From Treponema sp. UBA4692 (GTDB lineage Bacteria; Spirochaetota; Spirochaetia; Treponematales; Treponemataceae), in the NCBI GenBank assembly GCA_002404895.1, contig DHKO01000050.1, positions 62,001-126,000 of the forward strand: a DNA stretch of 64,000 nt, in the 5' to 3' direction. Position 1 is the stretch's first letter, and each line of letters begins with the position of its first letter. A model generated the notes under the pieces. The model had not been told where the DNA came from. It was given only the letters and a program-made list of their open reading frames with translations, and made no database searches. The position numbers and the translations under genes were made by a program. Below, piece by piece: positions 17,696 to 25,467 of this stretch.

Positions 17696-18218
17696 AATTG
17701 TCCTCCGACCTTAAAACTTTCTGAATCATATTATATGAAAAACCGCTTTGTGCCAAAGATTTTAGTATTTTTTCAGATGATTTTCCCTGCTTCACGCATT
17801 TTTTGTAGGCTTTTCGGCAAAGCTCGATTTCAGGATTCTGCTCAAGATACTCGTTTATCGCCTTTTCCGCCACGGATTTTTTGACTCCGCGCGAAAGCAA
17901 ATCGTTCATCAGACGGATTTTTCCCTGAGATTTCAGCGAGCAGTGGCTTCTAACCCAAAGAGACGCGTAACGCTCATCGCTCAGGAAATTCCTTTTTTCA
18001 AGATAATCGAGAGCCGCCGAAATGTCTTCCTTGCAAAAATCTTTTTGAGCCAGTTTTTTTTCAAGCGAAGCCCTGCACTGCTCGGTTCTCGCAAGGGAAT
18101 TCAACGCCTTTATAACAGCGGCTTTCACATTTTCTGTCAGAGGATTTTCTTCAAAAGGACTTTCCGAAAAATGATTTTCTGAAAAAGAATTTTCAGAATC
18201 ATCAAGACTGTTTTCCAT
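17682..18218 (-). CDS. recX: Regulatory protein RecX
   Basis: 178 residues. After an acidic Ser/Glu/Asn-rich N-terminus (about 1-30) comes the three-helix-repeat RecX fold: LARTEQCRASLEKKL, LDYLEKRNFLSDERYA, GKIRLMNDLLSRGV. RecX modulates RecA filaments by capping their growth. recA is not in this window. The gene overlaps the HTH-receiver gene by 14 nt. No Shine-Dalgarno is seen; a TAGAAT hexamer ends 6 nt before the ATG, so the operon mRNA may be leaderless. Confidence 0.83.
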   Translation of the reverse strand: MENSLDDSENSFSENHFSESPFEENPLTENVKAAVIKALNSLARTEQCRASLEKKLAQKDFCKEDISAALDYLEKRNFLSDERYASLWVRSHCSLKSQGKIRLMNDLLSRGVKKSVAEKAINEYLEQNPEIELCRKAYKKCVKQGKSSEKILKSLAQSGFSYNMIQKVLRSEDNYAAE

Positions 18219-18224
18219 AAAATT

Positions 18225-18230
18225 ATTCTA
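18225..18230 (-). promoter_or_regulatory. -10 element of recX operon, probably leaderless
   Basis: Minus-strand TAGAAT is followed by AATTTT and then ATG. No room is left for a ribosome binding site. Confidence 0.5.
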
Positions 18231-18310
18231 CACCGAAAATGACTTTTTTGATTCAAGGAAAGTGAAAATTATCAAATCCAATATCAAATCCCAAAAAGTC
18301 TTTAAAGACA

Positions 18311-18338
18311 AAAAAAGCCAGCATTTCTGCTGACTTTC
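18311..18338 (-). terminator. Terminator after rplM-rpsI
   Basis: Minus-strand AAAGTCAGCA and TGCTGGCTTT arms around GAAA are followed by TTTTTG. It lies about 40 nt after the rpsI stop. Confidence 0.85.
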
Positions 18339-18374
18339 TTGTTTCCCAAAAGAAACGCAAGACAAAAATATGAA

Positions 18375-18770
18375 CTAGCGTTTTGAGAACTGGAAGCGAC
18401 GGCGAGCACCGCGCTGACCATACTTCTTTCTTTCAACCATGCGGCTGTCGCGTGTAAGGAAGCCGTTTGATTTCAAAGAAGCGCGTGTATCAGGGTCAAC
18501 CTGAAGGAGAGCGCGTGAAAGACCGTGAAGGCAAGCCGCAGCCTGACCTTTCAGTCCGCCGCCCTGAACGTTAATCAGAACGTCATATTTGTTCTCGTAT
18601 TTTGTTACGAAAAGCGCCTGATGAACTGTGCGAACCATAGCTTCTGTTGGGAAGTATTCAGCAACATCTTTTCCGTTTACAACGATTTTTCCAGAGCCTT
18701 CACGAACGAAAACGCGGGCAACTGAAGTCTTTCTTCTACCTGTTCCGATTGCAATGTTTTTTACTGCCAT
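18375..18770 (-). CDS. rpsI: 30S ribosomal protein S9
   Basis: 131 residues, complete. The start GTGRRKTSVARVFVREG and the end KKYGQRGARRRFQFSKR (the basic tail that reaches toward the P-site tRNA) are the S9 signatures. It is preceded by a GGAG-like site and follows rplM by 12 nt, the usual L13-S9 operon. A clear terminator follows. Confidence 0.98.
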   Translation of the reverse strand: MAVKNIAIGTGRRKTSVARVFVREGSGKIVVNGKDVAEYFPTEAMVRTVHQALFVTKYENKYDVLINVQGGGLKGQAAACLHGLSRALLQVDPDTRASLKSNGFLTRDSRMVERKKYGQRGARRRFQFSKR

Positions 18771-18782
18771 GACCGACTCCTA

Positions 18783-19211
18783 TTACAACTCAATTACTTT
18801 TGGGTTCTGTGAAGCATGCGGATGCTCTGAACCAGCATAGATTTTTACATTGCCAATAAGCTTGCGTCCGAGACGGTTGTGAGGCAACATACCAGCAATT
18901 GTGCGAGAAAGAGGATCTGTAGGGTGCTTTGCAAGCAATGTCTCGAATGAGTAGCTGCGAAGACCGCCTACGAAACCTGTGTAGTGGCGATAAAGCATAT
19001 CTGTTCTCTTGTTTCCAGAAACAGCAATTTTTTCAGCGTTGATGATTACAACGAAATCGCCCATTGCCTGGTTTGGTGTAAATGTAGCCTTGTTCTTTCC
19101 ACGAAGAATTGCAGCAACTTTAGCTGCAACGCGTCCAAGCGGTTTTCCCGCAGCATCGATAATGTACCAGTCGCGTTTCTGGTCTTTTTCATTTACGAAA
19201 ATGGTTTTCAT
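18783..19211 (-). CDS. rplM: 50S ribosomal protein L13
   Basis: 142 residues from ATG 19211 (MKTIFVNEKDQKRDWYIIDA). The frame extends upstream to 19304, but those residues are unlike L13, and AAGG is about 8-10 nt before 19211. It has the conserved segments GKPLGRVAAKVA, LRGKNKATFTPN, GMLPHNRLGRKL and YAGSEHPH. It binds 23S rRNA early in 50S assembly. First gene of the rplM-rpsI operon. Confidence 0.97.
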   Translation of the reverse strand: MKTIFVNEKDQKRDWYIIDAAGKPLGRVAAKVAAILRGKNKATFTPNQAMGDFVVIINAEKIAVSGNKRTDMLYRHYTGFVGGLRSYSFETLLAKHPTDPLSRTIAGMLPHNRLGRKLIGNVKIYAGSEHPHASQNPKVIEL

Positions 19212-19346
19212 ATATCTAACCTTGATTATAAAAAATTCTTTTGCAGATTTTTGATTTGCATCTTCAAAAAACCGCAGAAACGAACGATGAGCAGTCGTCC
19301 GCAATGAATTCGGGGACTAGAATAATAAATTTTTTATGATTCTTCG

Positions 19347-19586
19347 TCAAGATTTTTTGGCTTCTTCTTCCGCTTTTCTGGCTTCCTCTTCCTCAAGCTT
19401 AGCCTCGCGGCGGTCGTTCATATCTGCAAGCCCGATAAAAATCGCAAAAATCCCAAAAAGCACCGCGAGAACCGGCAAAGCTCCTTTCAAGACAAAAATA
19501 ATCTGGCTTCCCCAGCCGAGTCCGAAAGGCAAAGCCGCAAAAATCGAAAACGCGAGCAAAAACGCGCCGAAAAGAATCGCAAACAT
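19347..19586 (-). CDS. Small two-helix membrane protein with charged tail
   Basis: 79 residues I do not recognise by name. Two hydrophobic helices (about 2-24 and 29-53) are followed by a charged tail rich in Glu, Lys and Ala (RREAKLEEEEARKAEEEAKKS), likely cytoplasmic and helical. TGGAG is about 8 nt before the ATG, supporting a real gene. It is divergent from azlC and stands alone. Confidence 0.7.
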   Translation of the reverse strand: MFAILFGAFLLAFSIFAALPFGLGWGSQIIFVLKGALPVLAVLFGIFAIFIGLADMNDRREAKLEEEEARKAEEEAKKS

Positions 19587-19728
19587 TTAGTTCTCCATAT
19601 AAATTCAGATTGTCAAAATTAAGATTAAAAAAAAATCAAAACAAAAAACGCTCCGCAAAAAGAATCATGCGAAACATCATCATCTAATTTTTATAAAAAA
19701 TCTGTTCCAAAATCAAGGTCAAAAATGA

Positions 19729-19734
19729 TATAGT
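19729..19734 (+). promoter_or_regulatory. Extended -10 of azlCD, probably leaderless
   Basis: TGATATAGT (TG extension plus TATAGT) ends 7 nt before the azlC ATG. No Shine-Dalgarno is present. Confidence 0.5.
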
Positions 19735-19741
19735 CGTTTCT

Positions 19742-20524
19742 ATGCTTTCTAGTGAAAATTTTCATAAGGCGTTGAAACTCACTTCGCCGATTTTTTTCGG
19801 GTATATCGCGATTGGAATTCCGTTCGGGCTTATGGTCGTGAGCGCGGGATTTCCGTGGTGGCTCGCTCCGCTGATGAGCATTGTGATTTATTCCGGCACA
19901 GCGCAGTATCTTGGAGTCGCAGTTTTCGCGTCGGGAGTCGCTGACGGCGGAAACTACACGGCGGTCTTAATCTCGCTTTTGGGAATAGAATTTTTTGTCG
20001 GTCTAAGGCAGATTTTCTACAGTCTTTCTTTCATAAAAAAATACTCGGGAACAGGAAAATGGAAAATTCCGCTGATTTTCACTTTGAGCGACGAGACTTA
20101 CGCGCTGATTGCTGAGGCAAAAGTTCCAGAAAATGCAAAAAAAGGCGATTTTTACGCTGCAATCTCGATTCTTGACTTTGGCTACTGGTTTTTAGGAACT
20201 GTGATTGGCGCGCTTGCAGGCCAGCTGATTCCGGCAGGCTATCTTGACGGCGTTGACTTTGCACTGACCGCGCTTTTTATTGTCCTGATGATTAACCAGA
20301 TTCGTTCGTCAAAAGACTTTGTTCCGACCGCAACAGGACTTGCGACCTGCTTTATCGCTATAACTCTTTCCTATATCAATGTGAACGGACACGCGATTTT
20401 GCCTTCGCAGAATATTATTCTCGTTGGGCTTTCGCTCGGAATCGCGGCAATTATCTTTATAAAAGGCGTTTTCGGAAAAAAAGAAGCGAAATCTGAAAAA
20501 TCAGAATCAGGAGAAACAAAATGA
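19742..20524 (+). CDS. azlC: Branched-chain amino acid exporter large subunit AzlC
   Basis: 260 residues, with the usual AzlC pattern of about seven membrane segments and the N-terminal motif FFGYIAIGIPFGLMVVSAGF, followed by SIVIYSGTAQYLGVA and GLRQIFYSLSF. The partner of AzlD in an efflux pair for leucine, isoleucine, valine or analogues at the inner membrane. The stop overlaps the azlD start (ATGA), so the two are coupled. The C-terminus is charged (KKEAKSEKSESGE). The exact substrate in this organism is inferred from the family. Confidence 0.92.
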   Translation: MLSSENFHKALKLTSPIFFGYIAIGIPFGLMVVSAGFPWWLAPLMSIVIYSGTAQYLGVAVFASGVADGGNYTAVLISLLGIEFFVGLRQIFYSLSFIKKYSGTGKWKIPLIFTLSDETYALIAEAKVPENAKKGDFYAAISILDFGYWFLGTVIGALAGQLIPAGYLDGVDFALTALFIVLMINQIRSSKDFVPTATGLATCFIAITLSYINVNGHAILPSQNIILVGLSLGIAAIIFIKGVFGKKEAKSEKSESGETK

Positions 20525-20877
20525 AATTTACAGTCCTGGAAGCTGTGATTGCGACTTTTTGCGTGGGCGCGCTGATTTTCGCGCTTAGAGTTCTGCCTTT
20601 CGTGATTTTCGGAAAAAGAAAAACTCCGGCATTTTTCGGCTTCATCGAGAAATTTATTCCGGCGATTTCAATCGCGGTTCTCTTTCTCGCCTGCTTCAAG
20701 GAAAAAACAACGGATTTAATCTTCAAGAACGGCGAGGGTTTTTCATCAGCCTTGGGAGCGGCTCCTGCGGCAATCGCCTCGCTTGCAACCGCGATTCTTC
20801 ACATATGGAAGAAAAACGCGATGATTAGCATTTTCGGCGGCACAATCGTTTATATGGCGCTGAATTATTTTTTATAA
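20521..20877 (+). CDS. azlD: Branched-chain amino acid exporter small subunit AzlD
   Basis: 118 residues, four predicted membrane helices, with the family features FALRVLPFVIFGKRKTP and a terminal GGTIVYMALNYFL. It overlaps azlC by 4 nt (ATGA), a typical stoichiometric pair. It works with AzlC to export branched-chain amino acids. Confidence 0.9.
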   Translation: MKFTVLEAVIATFCVGALIFALRVLPFVIFGKRKTPAFFGFIEKFIPAISIAVLFLACFKEKTTDLIFKNGEGFSSALGAAPAAIASLATAILHIWKKNAMISIFGGTIVYMALNYFL

Positions 20878-20942
20878 TTTTTACAAAAACTTATAGACAA
20901 TTTCAGGCAATGAAACTAATTTAATTAGACTTATGAAAAGAC

Positions 20943-20980
20943 GTTACGACCATGGTCCTTTTTTGCAAAAGGGCTGTAAC
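20943..20980 (+). promoter_or_regulatory. Stem-loop in potA leader
   Basis: GTTAC (20943-20947) pairs with GTAAC (20976-20980), enclosing a second helix CCTTTT/AAAAGG around TTGC. It lies about 25 nt before the potA start, so it could influence initiation. No U tract follows, so it is unlikely to be a terminator. Confidence 0.4.
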
Positions 20981-21004
20981 TAAAACAACTATAGAGGTTG
21001 CAAA

Positions 21005-22192
21005 TTGAAAGGCAGTCAAGTTTCCATCAATCACCTGAACAAAAGCTTCGGTGATTTTGTCGCTCTCGACAACATTGATTTTACAATCAAGCCGGGAGAA
21101 TTTTTTACTTTGCTTGGTCCTTCCGGATGTGGAAAAACAACACTTTTGAGAATTTTGGCAGGATTTGAGTTTCCTGATGACGGCGCAGTTCTTTTTGACG
21201 ACAAAGATGTTACTCCGCTTCCTCCAAACAAGCGACATTCAAACACAGTTTTCCAGAACTACGCGCTTTTTCCCCATCTTTCGGTTTATGAAAATGTCGC
21301 GTTTCCGCTAAGGCTCAGAAAACTGGACAAAAAGACAATCGATGAGAAAGTAAAAGAATACGTTCATCTTGTGGAACTTGACGAGCATATCTGGAAAAAG
21401 CCGAACCAGCTTTCAGGCGGCCAGAGGCAGAGAGTCGCGATTGCGCGCGCTCTTATCAACGAGCCGAAAGTTCTTCTTCTTGACGAGCCTCTTTCAGCTC
21501 TTGACGCAAAGCTCCGCTCGAATCTTCTTGTCGAGCTGGACAAGCTTCACGATAAAATTGGAATCACATTTATTTTCGTGACCCACGACCAAAGCGAGGC
21601 TCTTGCAGTCTCAGACAGAATCGCGGTTATGAACAAAGGGCACGTTCTCCAAGTCGGAACGCCTTACGAGATTTACGAGTCTCCAGCAACGCAGTTTGTG
21701 GCGCAGTTTATCGGCGAGACAAATCTCTTTGAGTCGACAGTCGTGAACTGCGAAAGCTACAAGGCAAAATCCGGCGAGGAATATATGGTGACGCTCCACA
21801 CGCCTGCTCTTGGGATTCAGGCCGAGCTTAAAGGAGACACTGCCGCAACGAGAGAGGAAGACAAAAACATTCTTGTTACGGACTATGAGCATACAGACGA
21901 AGGGCAGAAAATCGCGTTCACAGTCCGCCCGGAAAAAATCAGAATCACGCTCGAGGAGCCTGCGTTCGGCGGAAGACGCGACATCAATGTTTTCAAGGGA
22001 GTTGTCGAAGAGCCTGTCTACACAGGTTTCCAGTCAAAATTCTATGTGAAGCTCGAGAACGGAACAATCGTGAAAGTTTTCAAGCAGCATCAGAATTATC
22101 TTGATGAAGGTCCGGAGATTCAGTGGAAAGACACGGTTTACATCTCCTGGTCGGCGGAAGACGGCTACATCGTTGAGGACATCGAAAAATAA
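21005..22192 (+). CDS. potA: Polyamine ABC transporter ATPase PotA
   Basis: 395 residues from a TTG start at 21005, supported by AGAGG 7 nt upstream and by the protein starting just before the first beta strand. It energises import of spermidine/putrescine. Walker A GPSGCGKTT, Q loop VFQNYALFP, signature LSGGQRQRVA, Walker B LLLDEPLSALD and the H-loop VTHDQSEA are complete. A C-terminal TOBE domain (about 270-390) follows. The stop shares one base with the potB ATG (TAATG). Confidence 0.94.
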   Translation: MKGSQVSINHLNKSFGDFVALDNIDFTIKPGEFFTLLGPSGCGKTTLLRILAGFEFPDDGAVLFDDKDVTPLPPNKRHSNTVFQNYALFPHLSVYENVAFPLRLRKLDKKTIDEKVKEYVHLVELDEHIWKKPNQLSGGQRQRVAIARALINEPKVLLLDEPLSALDAKLRSNLLVELDKLHDKIGITFIFVTHDQSEALAVSDRIAVMNKGHVLQVGTPYEIYESPATQFVAQFIGETNLFESTVVNCESYKAKSGEEYMVTLHTPALGIQAELKGDTAATREEDKNILVTDYEHTDEGQKIAFTVRPEKIRITLEEPAFGGRRDINVFKGVVEEPVYTGFQSKFYVKLENGTIVKVFKQHQNYLDEGPEIQWKDTVYISWSAEDGYIVEDIEK

Positions 22193-23100
22193 TGAAAGAA
22201 AAAAAAATCAAGCCAATAAAGAAAGCCAATCCAGGCCCGTTCTACAGCTGGCCGATGGGAATCTGGTTTTCCGTGTTCTTTATCGTTCCGCTTGCGATAA
22301 TCGTGGCGTACTCGTTTATGAAGCGCGATATGTTCGGCGGCGTAATCCATCAGTTCAGCCTCGACGCTTACAAGCAGATGTTCTCGAAAGACTACGGAAT
22401 GATTTTTTTCAGGACATTGTGGATGACCTGCGTGGCGACGGCAATTTCAATCATAATCGCCTTGCCTTGCGGATACGCGATTGCCCGGAGCAAGCATCAG
22501 ACGCTTCTCCTTGTTCTCGTAATCGTTCCGTTCCTGACAAACTCGCTTATCAGAATTTTCGCATGGATGACGATTCTCGGAGAAAACGGGAACCTGAACG
22601 GATTTCTTGAATTCCTGACGAAAATCTTCTTTTTTGTTGCAAGAAACGAGAACGGAGTTTTCACGCCGCACAGATTCATGATGACAAAAGGCGCGGTAAT
22701 TCTCGTGAGCATTTATATGTATCTTCCTTACGCGATTCTGCCGATTTTCACTTCGATTGACCGCTTTGACTTTACGCTTCTTGAAGCCGCGCGTGACTTG
22801 GGAGCCACAAAACCGCAGTCTATGTTCAAAGTCTTGATTCCAGGCGTAAAAAGCGGAATCATCAGCGCGCTGATTTTCACTTTCATTCCGATTTTCGGAA
22901 ACTACACAGTTCCGCAGCTTGTCGGCTCAACCGAAAGCTATATGCTCGGAAACATCATCATGGATCAGATTAACAAGGCGAGAAATCTTCCGCTGGCTTC
23001 CGCGTTCAGCGTTGTTCTTACCGCAGTGAGCATGGTCGCGATTCTTTTTATGATTTCATCTGACAAAAAAGACGCAAGCCTGAAAAACATGAGAAAATAG
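22192..23100 (+). CDS. potB: Polyamine ABC transporter permease PotB
   Basis: 302 residues with about six membrane helices. The cytoplasmic EAA loop, which docks on PotA, is visible as LLEAARDLGATKPQSMFKV near residues 195-215. Its ATG overlaps the potA stop by one base, a tight translational link. Family and order (A-B-C) support polyamine import over other ABC types. Confidence 0.92.
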   Translation: MKEKKIKPIKKANPGPFYSWPMGIWFSVFFIVPLAIIVAYSFMKRDMFGGVIHQFSLDAYKQMFSKDYGMIFFRTLWMTCVATAISIIIALPCGYAIARSKHQTLLLVLVIVPFLTNSLIRIFAWMTILGENGNLNGFLEFLTKIFFFVARNENGVFTPHRFMMTKGAVILVSIYMYLPYAILPIFTSIDRFDFTLLEAARDLGATKPQSMFKVLIPGVKSGIISALIFTFIPIFGNYTVPQLVGSTESYMLGNIIMDQINKARNLPLASAFSVVLTAVSMVAILFMISSDKKDASLKNMRK

Positions 23101-23109
23101 GAAAAACAA

Positions 23110-23985
23110 ATGGACTTTCTTGTTTCTGTAATTTTAGCGATTTTAAGAAAAAATCCGCTCTCAAAAACCGAATCAAACAAGCACGCGAAACGCAACTGGA
23201 AACGGCACGGAAGAAGATTCAGCCTTTCAAACACAGTTCTCGCGCTCTCGCTCGCTTTTCTTTTCATTCCGCTTTTCGTGATTGTTTTTTACTCATTCAA
23301 CGAGTCGAAAAGCTCGAATTTCACGAGATTCTCGCTCGTCTGGTATGAGGAGCTTTTCTTCCATTCAGGCAGGCTCTGGCTCGCATTGTTCTACAGCATG
23401 GTCGTTGCGGTTGTGTCTGCGGTAATCTCCACGATTTTGGGAAGCCTTGCCGCAATCGGAAACAGCTGGTACAAGTTCTTTGGTCGGAGCTATATTCAGT
23501 CGGTGAGCTTCTTGCCGATGGTTCTGCCGGAGGTAATCATGGGCGTCTCGCTTCTGATTTTTCTGAGCGGAGTCCATATGAACTTGGGGCTTGGCACAAT
23601 AATTATCGCGCACACGACTTTCTGCCTGCCGTTCGTCTATCTTATGGTAAGCGCACGCGTTGACGAGTTTGACTATTCGATAATCGAAGCCGCGCACGAC
23701 TTGGGCGCAAACGAGAAGCAGACGCTCTTCAAGGTGATAATTCCTGCGATTATGCCGGGAATCATGAGCGGATTTATGATGAGCATAACGATGTCGATTG
23801 AAGACTTTGTAATCACATCGCTTGTGAACGGACACGTCGAGACGCTTCCAATCTATGTCTACAATATGATTCGCCACGGAGTAAGCCCGGTAATCAACGC
23901 GCTTTCATTCGTCCTGATTCTCATCATCTGCCTGCTCGCAGGTCTCCTTAGAAAAAGCCTGAAAGGATTTGCCGCCGCGCATTGA
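23110..23985 (+). CDS. potC: Polyamine ABC transporter permease PotC
   Basis: 291 residues. The first about 35 residues are an unusually long basic extension (KTESNKHAKRNWKRHGRR) before the first helix. The EAA loop is IIEAAHDLGANEKQTLFKV. It starts 9 nt after potB. The extension could be a mis-set start, but internal ATG codons do not give a better PotC start. Confidence 0.91.
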   Translation: MDFLVSVILAILRKNPLSKTESNKHAKRNWKRHGRRFSLSNTVLALSLAFLFIPLFVIVFYSFNESKSSNFTRFSLVWYEELFFHSGRLWLALFYSMVVAVVSAVISTILGSLAAIGNSWYKFFGRSYIQSVSFLPMVLPEVIMGVSLLIFLSGVHMNLGLGTIIIAHTTFCLPFVYLMVSARVDEFDYSIIEAAHDLGANEKQTLFKVIIPAIMPGIMSGFMMSITMSIEDFVITSLVNGHVETLPIYVYNMIRHGVSPVINALSFVLILIICLLAGLLRKSLKGFAAAH

Positions 23986-24017
23986 TTTTTTATGACTAAA
24001 ATCATTATCATTATGGT

Positions 24018-24671
24018 ATGAAAAATCTTAGGATAAAAGTCCCAGTGTATTTGCTGGGACTTTTTATTATGACGGTCGGCGTTGCTCTTTCCGTAAAGTC
24101 GAATCTCGGAGTCTCGCCTGTAAGCTCAATTCCATACACAATGACGCGCGTTTGGGGAATCGAGATGGGAAACGCTACAATAATTTTCCACTGCGCGCTT
24201 GTTTTTATCCAGCTTCTGATTCTGAGAAAAAAATTCTCGCCGCTTATTCTGCTTCAAATTCCGGTTGGAATCATCTTTGGAAAATTCACGACATTCTGCA
24301 ACTATCTCGCATCTTTTTTTCCGACTCCAGACAACTTGATTCTGCGTCTCGCGCTTTCGCTCGCAAGCTGCTTTATCGTCGCATTCGGGATTTTCTGGTA
24401 CGTTCCGGCAAACTTAGTGCCGCTCGCAGGCGAAGGGTGCATGGGCGCGATTTCTGAAACCGCAAAAATCGAATTCGCAAAAGTAAAAATCGCGTTCGAC
24501 TGCACAATGGTCGCAGTCTCGTGCATAACCTGCCTGACTGCCCTAAGAAACTTCGGAAGCGTAGGCGTTGGAACTGTGATTGCGGCTGTTCTAGTCGGCG
24601 TGATTCTAGGCTTTTTAGTGCGCAAATTCGGCAAAGCAAGAGACAGATTCTTAGGAAACGCTGAAAAATAG
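24018..24671 (+). CDS. YczE/DUF6198-like integral membrane protein
   Basis: 217 residues, about five hydrophobic helices, with the family start LGLFIMTVGVALSVKSNLGVSPVSSIPY and the pattern LAGEGCMGAISE. Related proteins (YczE, YitT types) have unknown transport roles. It lies between potC and potD in the same direction, 32 nt after potC. A possible own promoter (TTGATT, 18 nt, TATCAT) ends just before the ATG, which lacks a Shine-Dalgarno. Any link to polyamine transport is by position only. Confidence 0.8.
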   Translation: MKNLRIKVPVYLLGLFIMTVGVALSVKSNLGVSPVSSIPYTMTRVWGIEMGNATIIFHCALVFIQLLILRKKFSPLILLQIPVGIIFGKFTTFCNYLASFFPTPDNLILRLALSLASCFIVAFGIFWYVPANLVPLAGEGCMGAISETAKIEFAKVKIAFDCTMVAVSCITCLTALRNFGSVGVGTVIAAVLVGVILGFLVRKFGKARDRFLGNAEK

Positions 24672-24835
24672 AAAAACGTATCGGAGAGGAAAATCAAAAT
24701 GATATGCGGCACACCTAAAAGGAATTTGCACATAAAAACGGAAGGGGAACAGATTGCATTTTTCTTCCGCGCATTTTCCGCAAGCTCTGACTGCACTTTC
24801 CGTGCCGCTTGTTCCTCATTACGTATTTTCCTTTA

Positions 24836-25253
24836 CCCCAATTTCCATTTAGATTTTCCCTGCCCAACGCCATTTCTAAGAAAATGCAAATACATTTTCT
24901 TAGCCTCGTCTGCTTTCTGAGAAAATACAAATGTAAATTCGCTGACAAAACGCTTTTTCAATCAATTTCAGTTTGCAAATTGTCCGCCCAACACGTTTTC
25001 TGATAAAATGCAAATATAAATTACCAGAAATGAAATAAAGTATGAGAAAATGCAAATATTCATAGCTCAAAAATGCATTTTCCCGGCAAAAAATATTTCC
25101 GCACGGCAAAAAAAACATATTTTATGCGAATTCGAATTTCTGCAAGACCTGCAAAAGCAGCTTTTCAGGAAAAAAATATTTCCGCACAAGTCAAAAAAAG
25201 CATATTTCCAAGTGATTTTCCCAATAATCAACGCGAATCTATCGCATTTTGCC
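24836..25253. repeat. Degenerate tandem repeat, period 41-42 bp (about ten units)
   Basis: A unit roughly GAGAAAATGCAAATA...ATTTTCT starts at 24878, 24919, 25002 and 25044 (steps 41, 83, 42), with a worn unit at about 24960. CCCAACRC-TTTCT unit ends recur before 24878 and before 25002. A second form AAAAAATATTTCCGCAC starts at 25088 and 25171, 83 bp apart. The steps stay multiples of about 41.5 bp. The unit at 24878 holds a palindrome AAGAAAATG...CATTTTCTT. Confidence 0.6.
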
Positions 25254-25367
25254 TGTCTACGAGTTTTTGCTTCTTGTTCCATTTTTCTTGCCCTGTACCC
25301 TTGCCCCCCATTCCATGTCCCTCTTCCCGCTTCTTCCCAAAAAATCAAGAAAATTTTCCAAATCATA

Positions 25368-25396
25368 TTGATTAAAATTTTGCATTAAAGTAAAAA
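25368..25396 (+). promoter_or_regulatory. Possible potD promoter
   Basis: TTGATT (25368-25373), a 17-base spacer and TAAAAA (25391-25396). A start would fall near 25403, just upstream of the hairpin at 25414. Confidence 0.35.
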
Positions 25397-25413
25397 AATA
25401 AATGTGTTTCACA

Positions 25414-25446
25414 ATGGCGGTTCAAATGAGGAACTGCCATATTTTT
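25414..25446 (+). terminator. Terminator-like hairpin in potD leader (possible attenuator)
   Basis: ATGGCGGTTC and GGAACTGCCAT arms, loop AAATGA, followed at once by ATTTTTTC. It ends about 10 nt before the potD GGAG. It either ends the upstream pot/yczE transcript or attenuates potD. Confidence 0.65.
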
Positions 25447-25467
25447 TCTATTTTGGAGCTAAGCGTT

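Larger units (their letters stand above)
24672..25467. other. About 800-base gene-free region with degenerate tandem array, before potD
   Basis: No ORF here has a ribosome binding site or protein-like sequence. It contains the 41-42 bp degenerate array (24836-25253), a C-rich stretch (about 25285-25330), a possible potD promoter (25368-25396) and a terminator-like hairpin (25414-25446). Confidence 0.6.

Noticed and set aside
24836..25253. Possible CRISPR array
   Set aside because: Units are imperfect and contiguous; there are no distinct spacers between identical repeats and no cas genes.
24699..25388. Several 60-110 codon frames on both strands in the potC-potD gap
   Set aside because: They follow the degenerate tandem repeat, overlap each other, and have no ribosome binding sites or domains.
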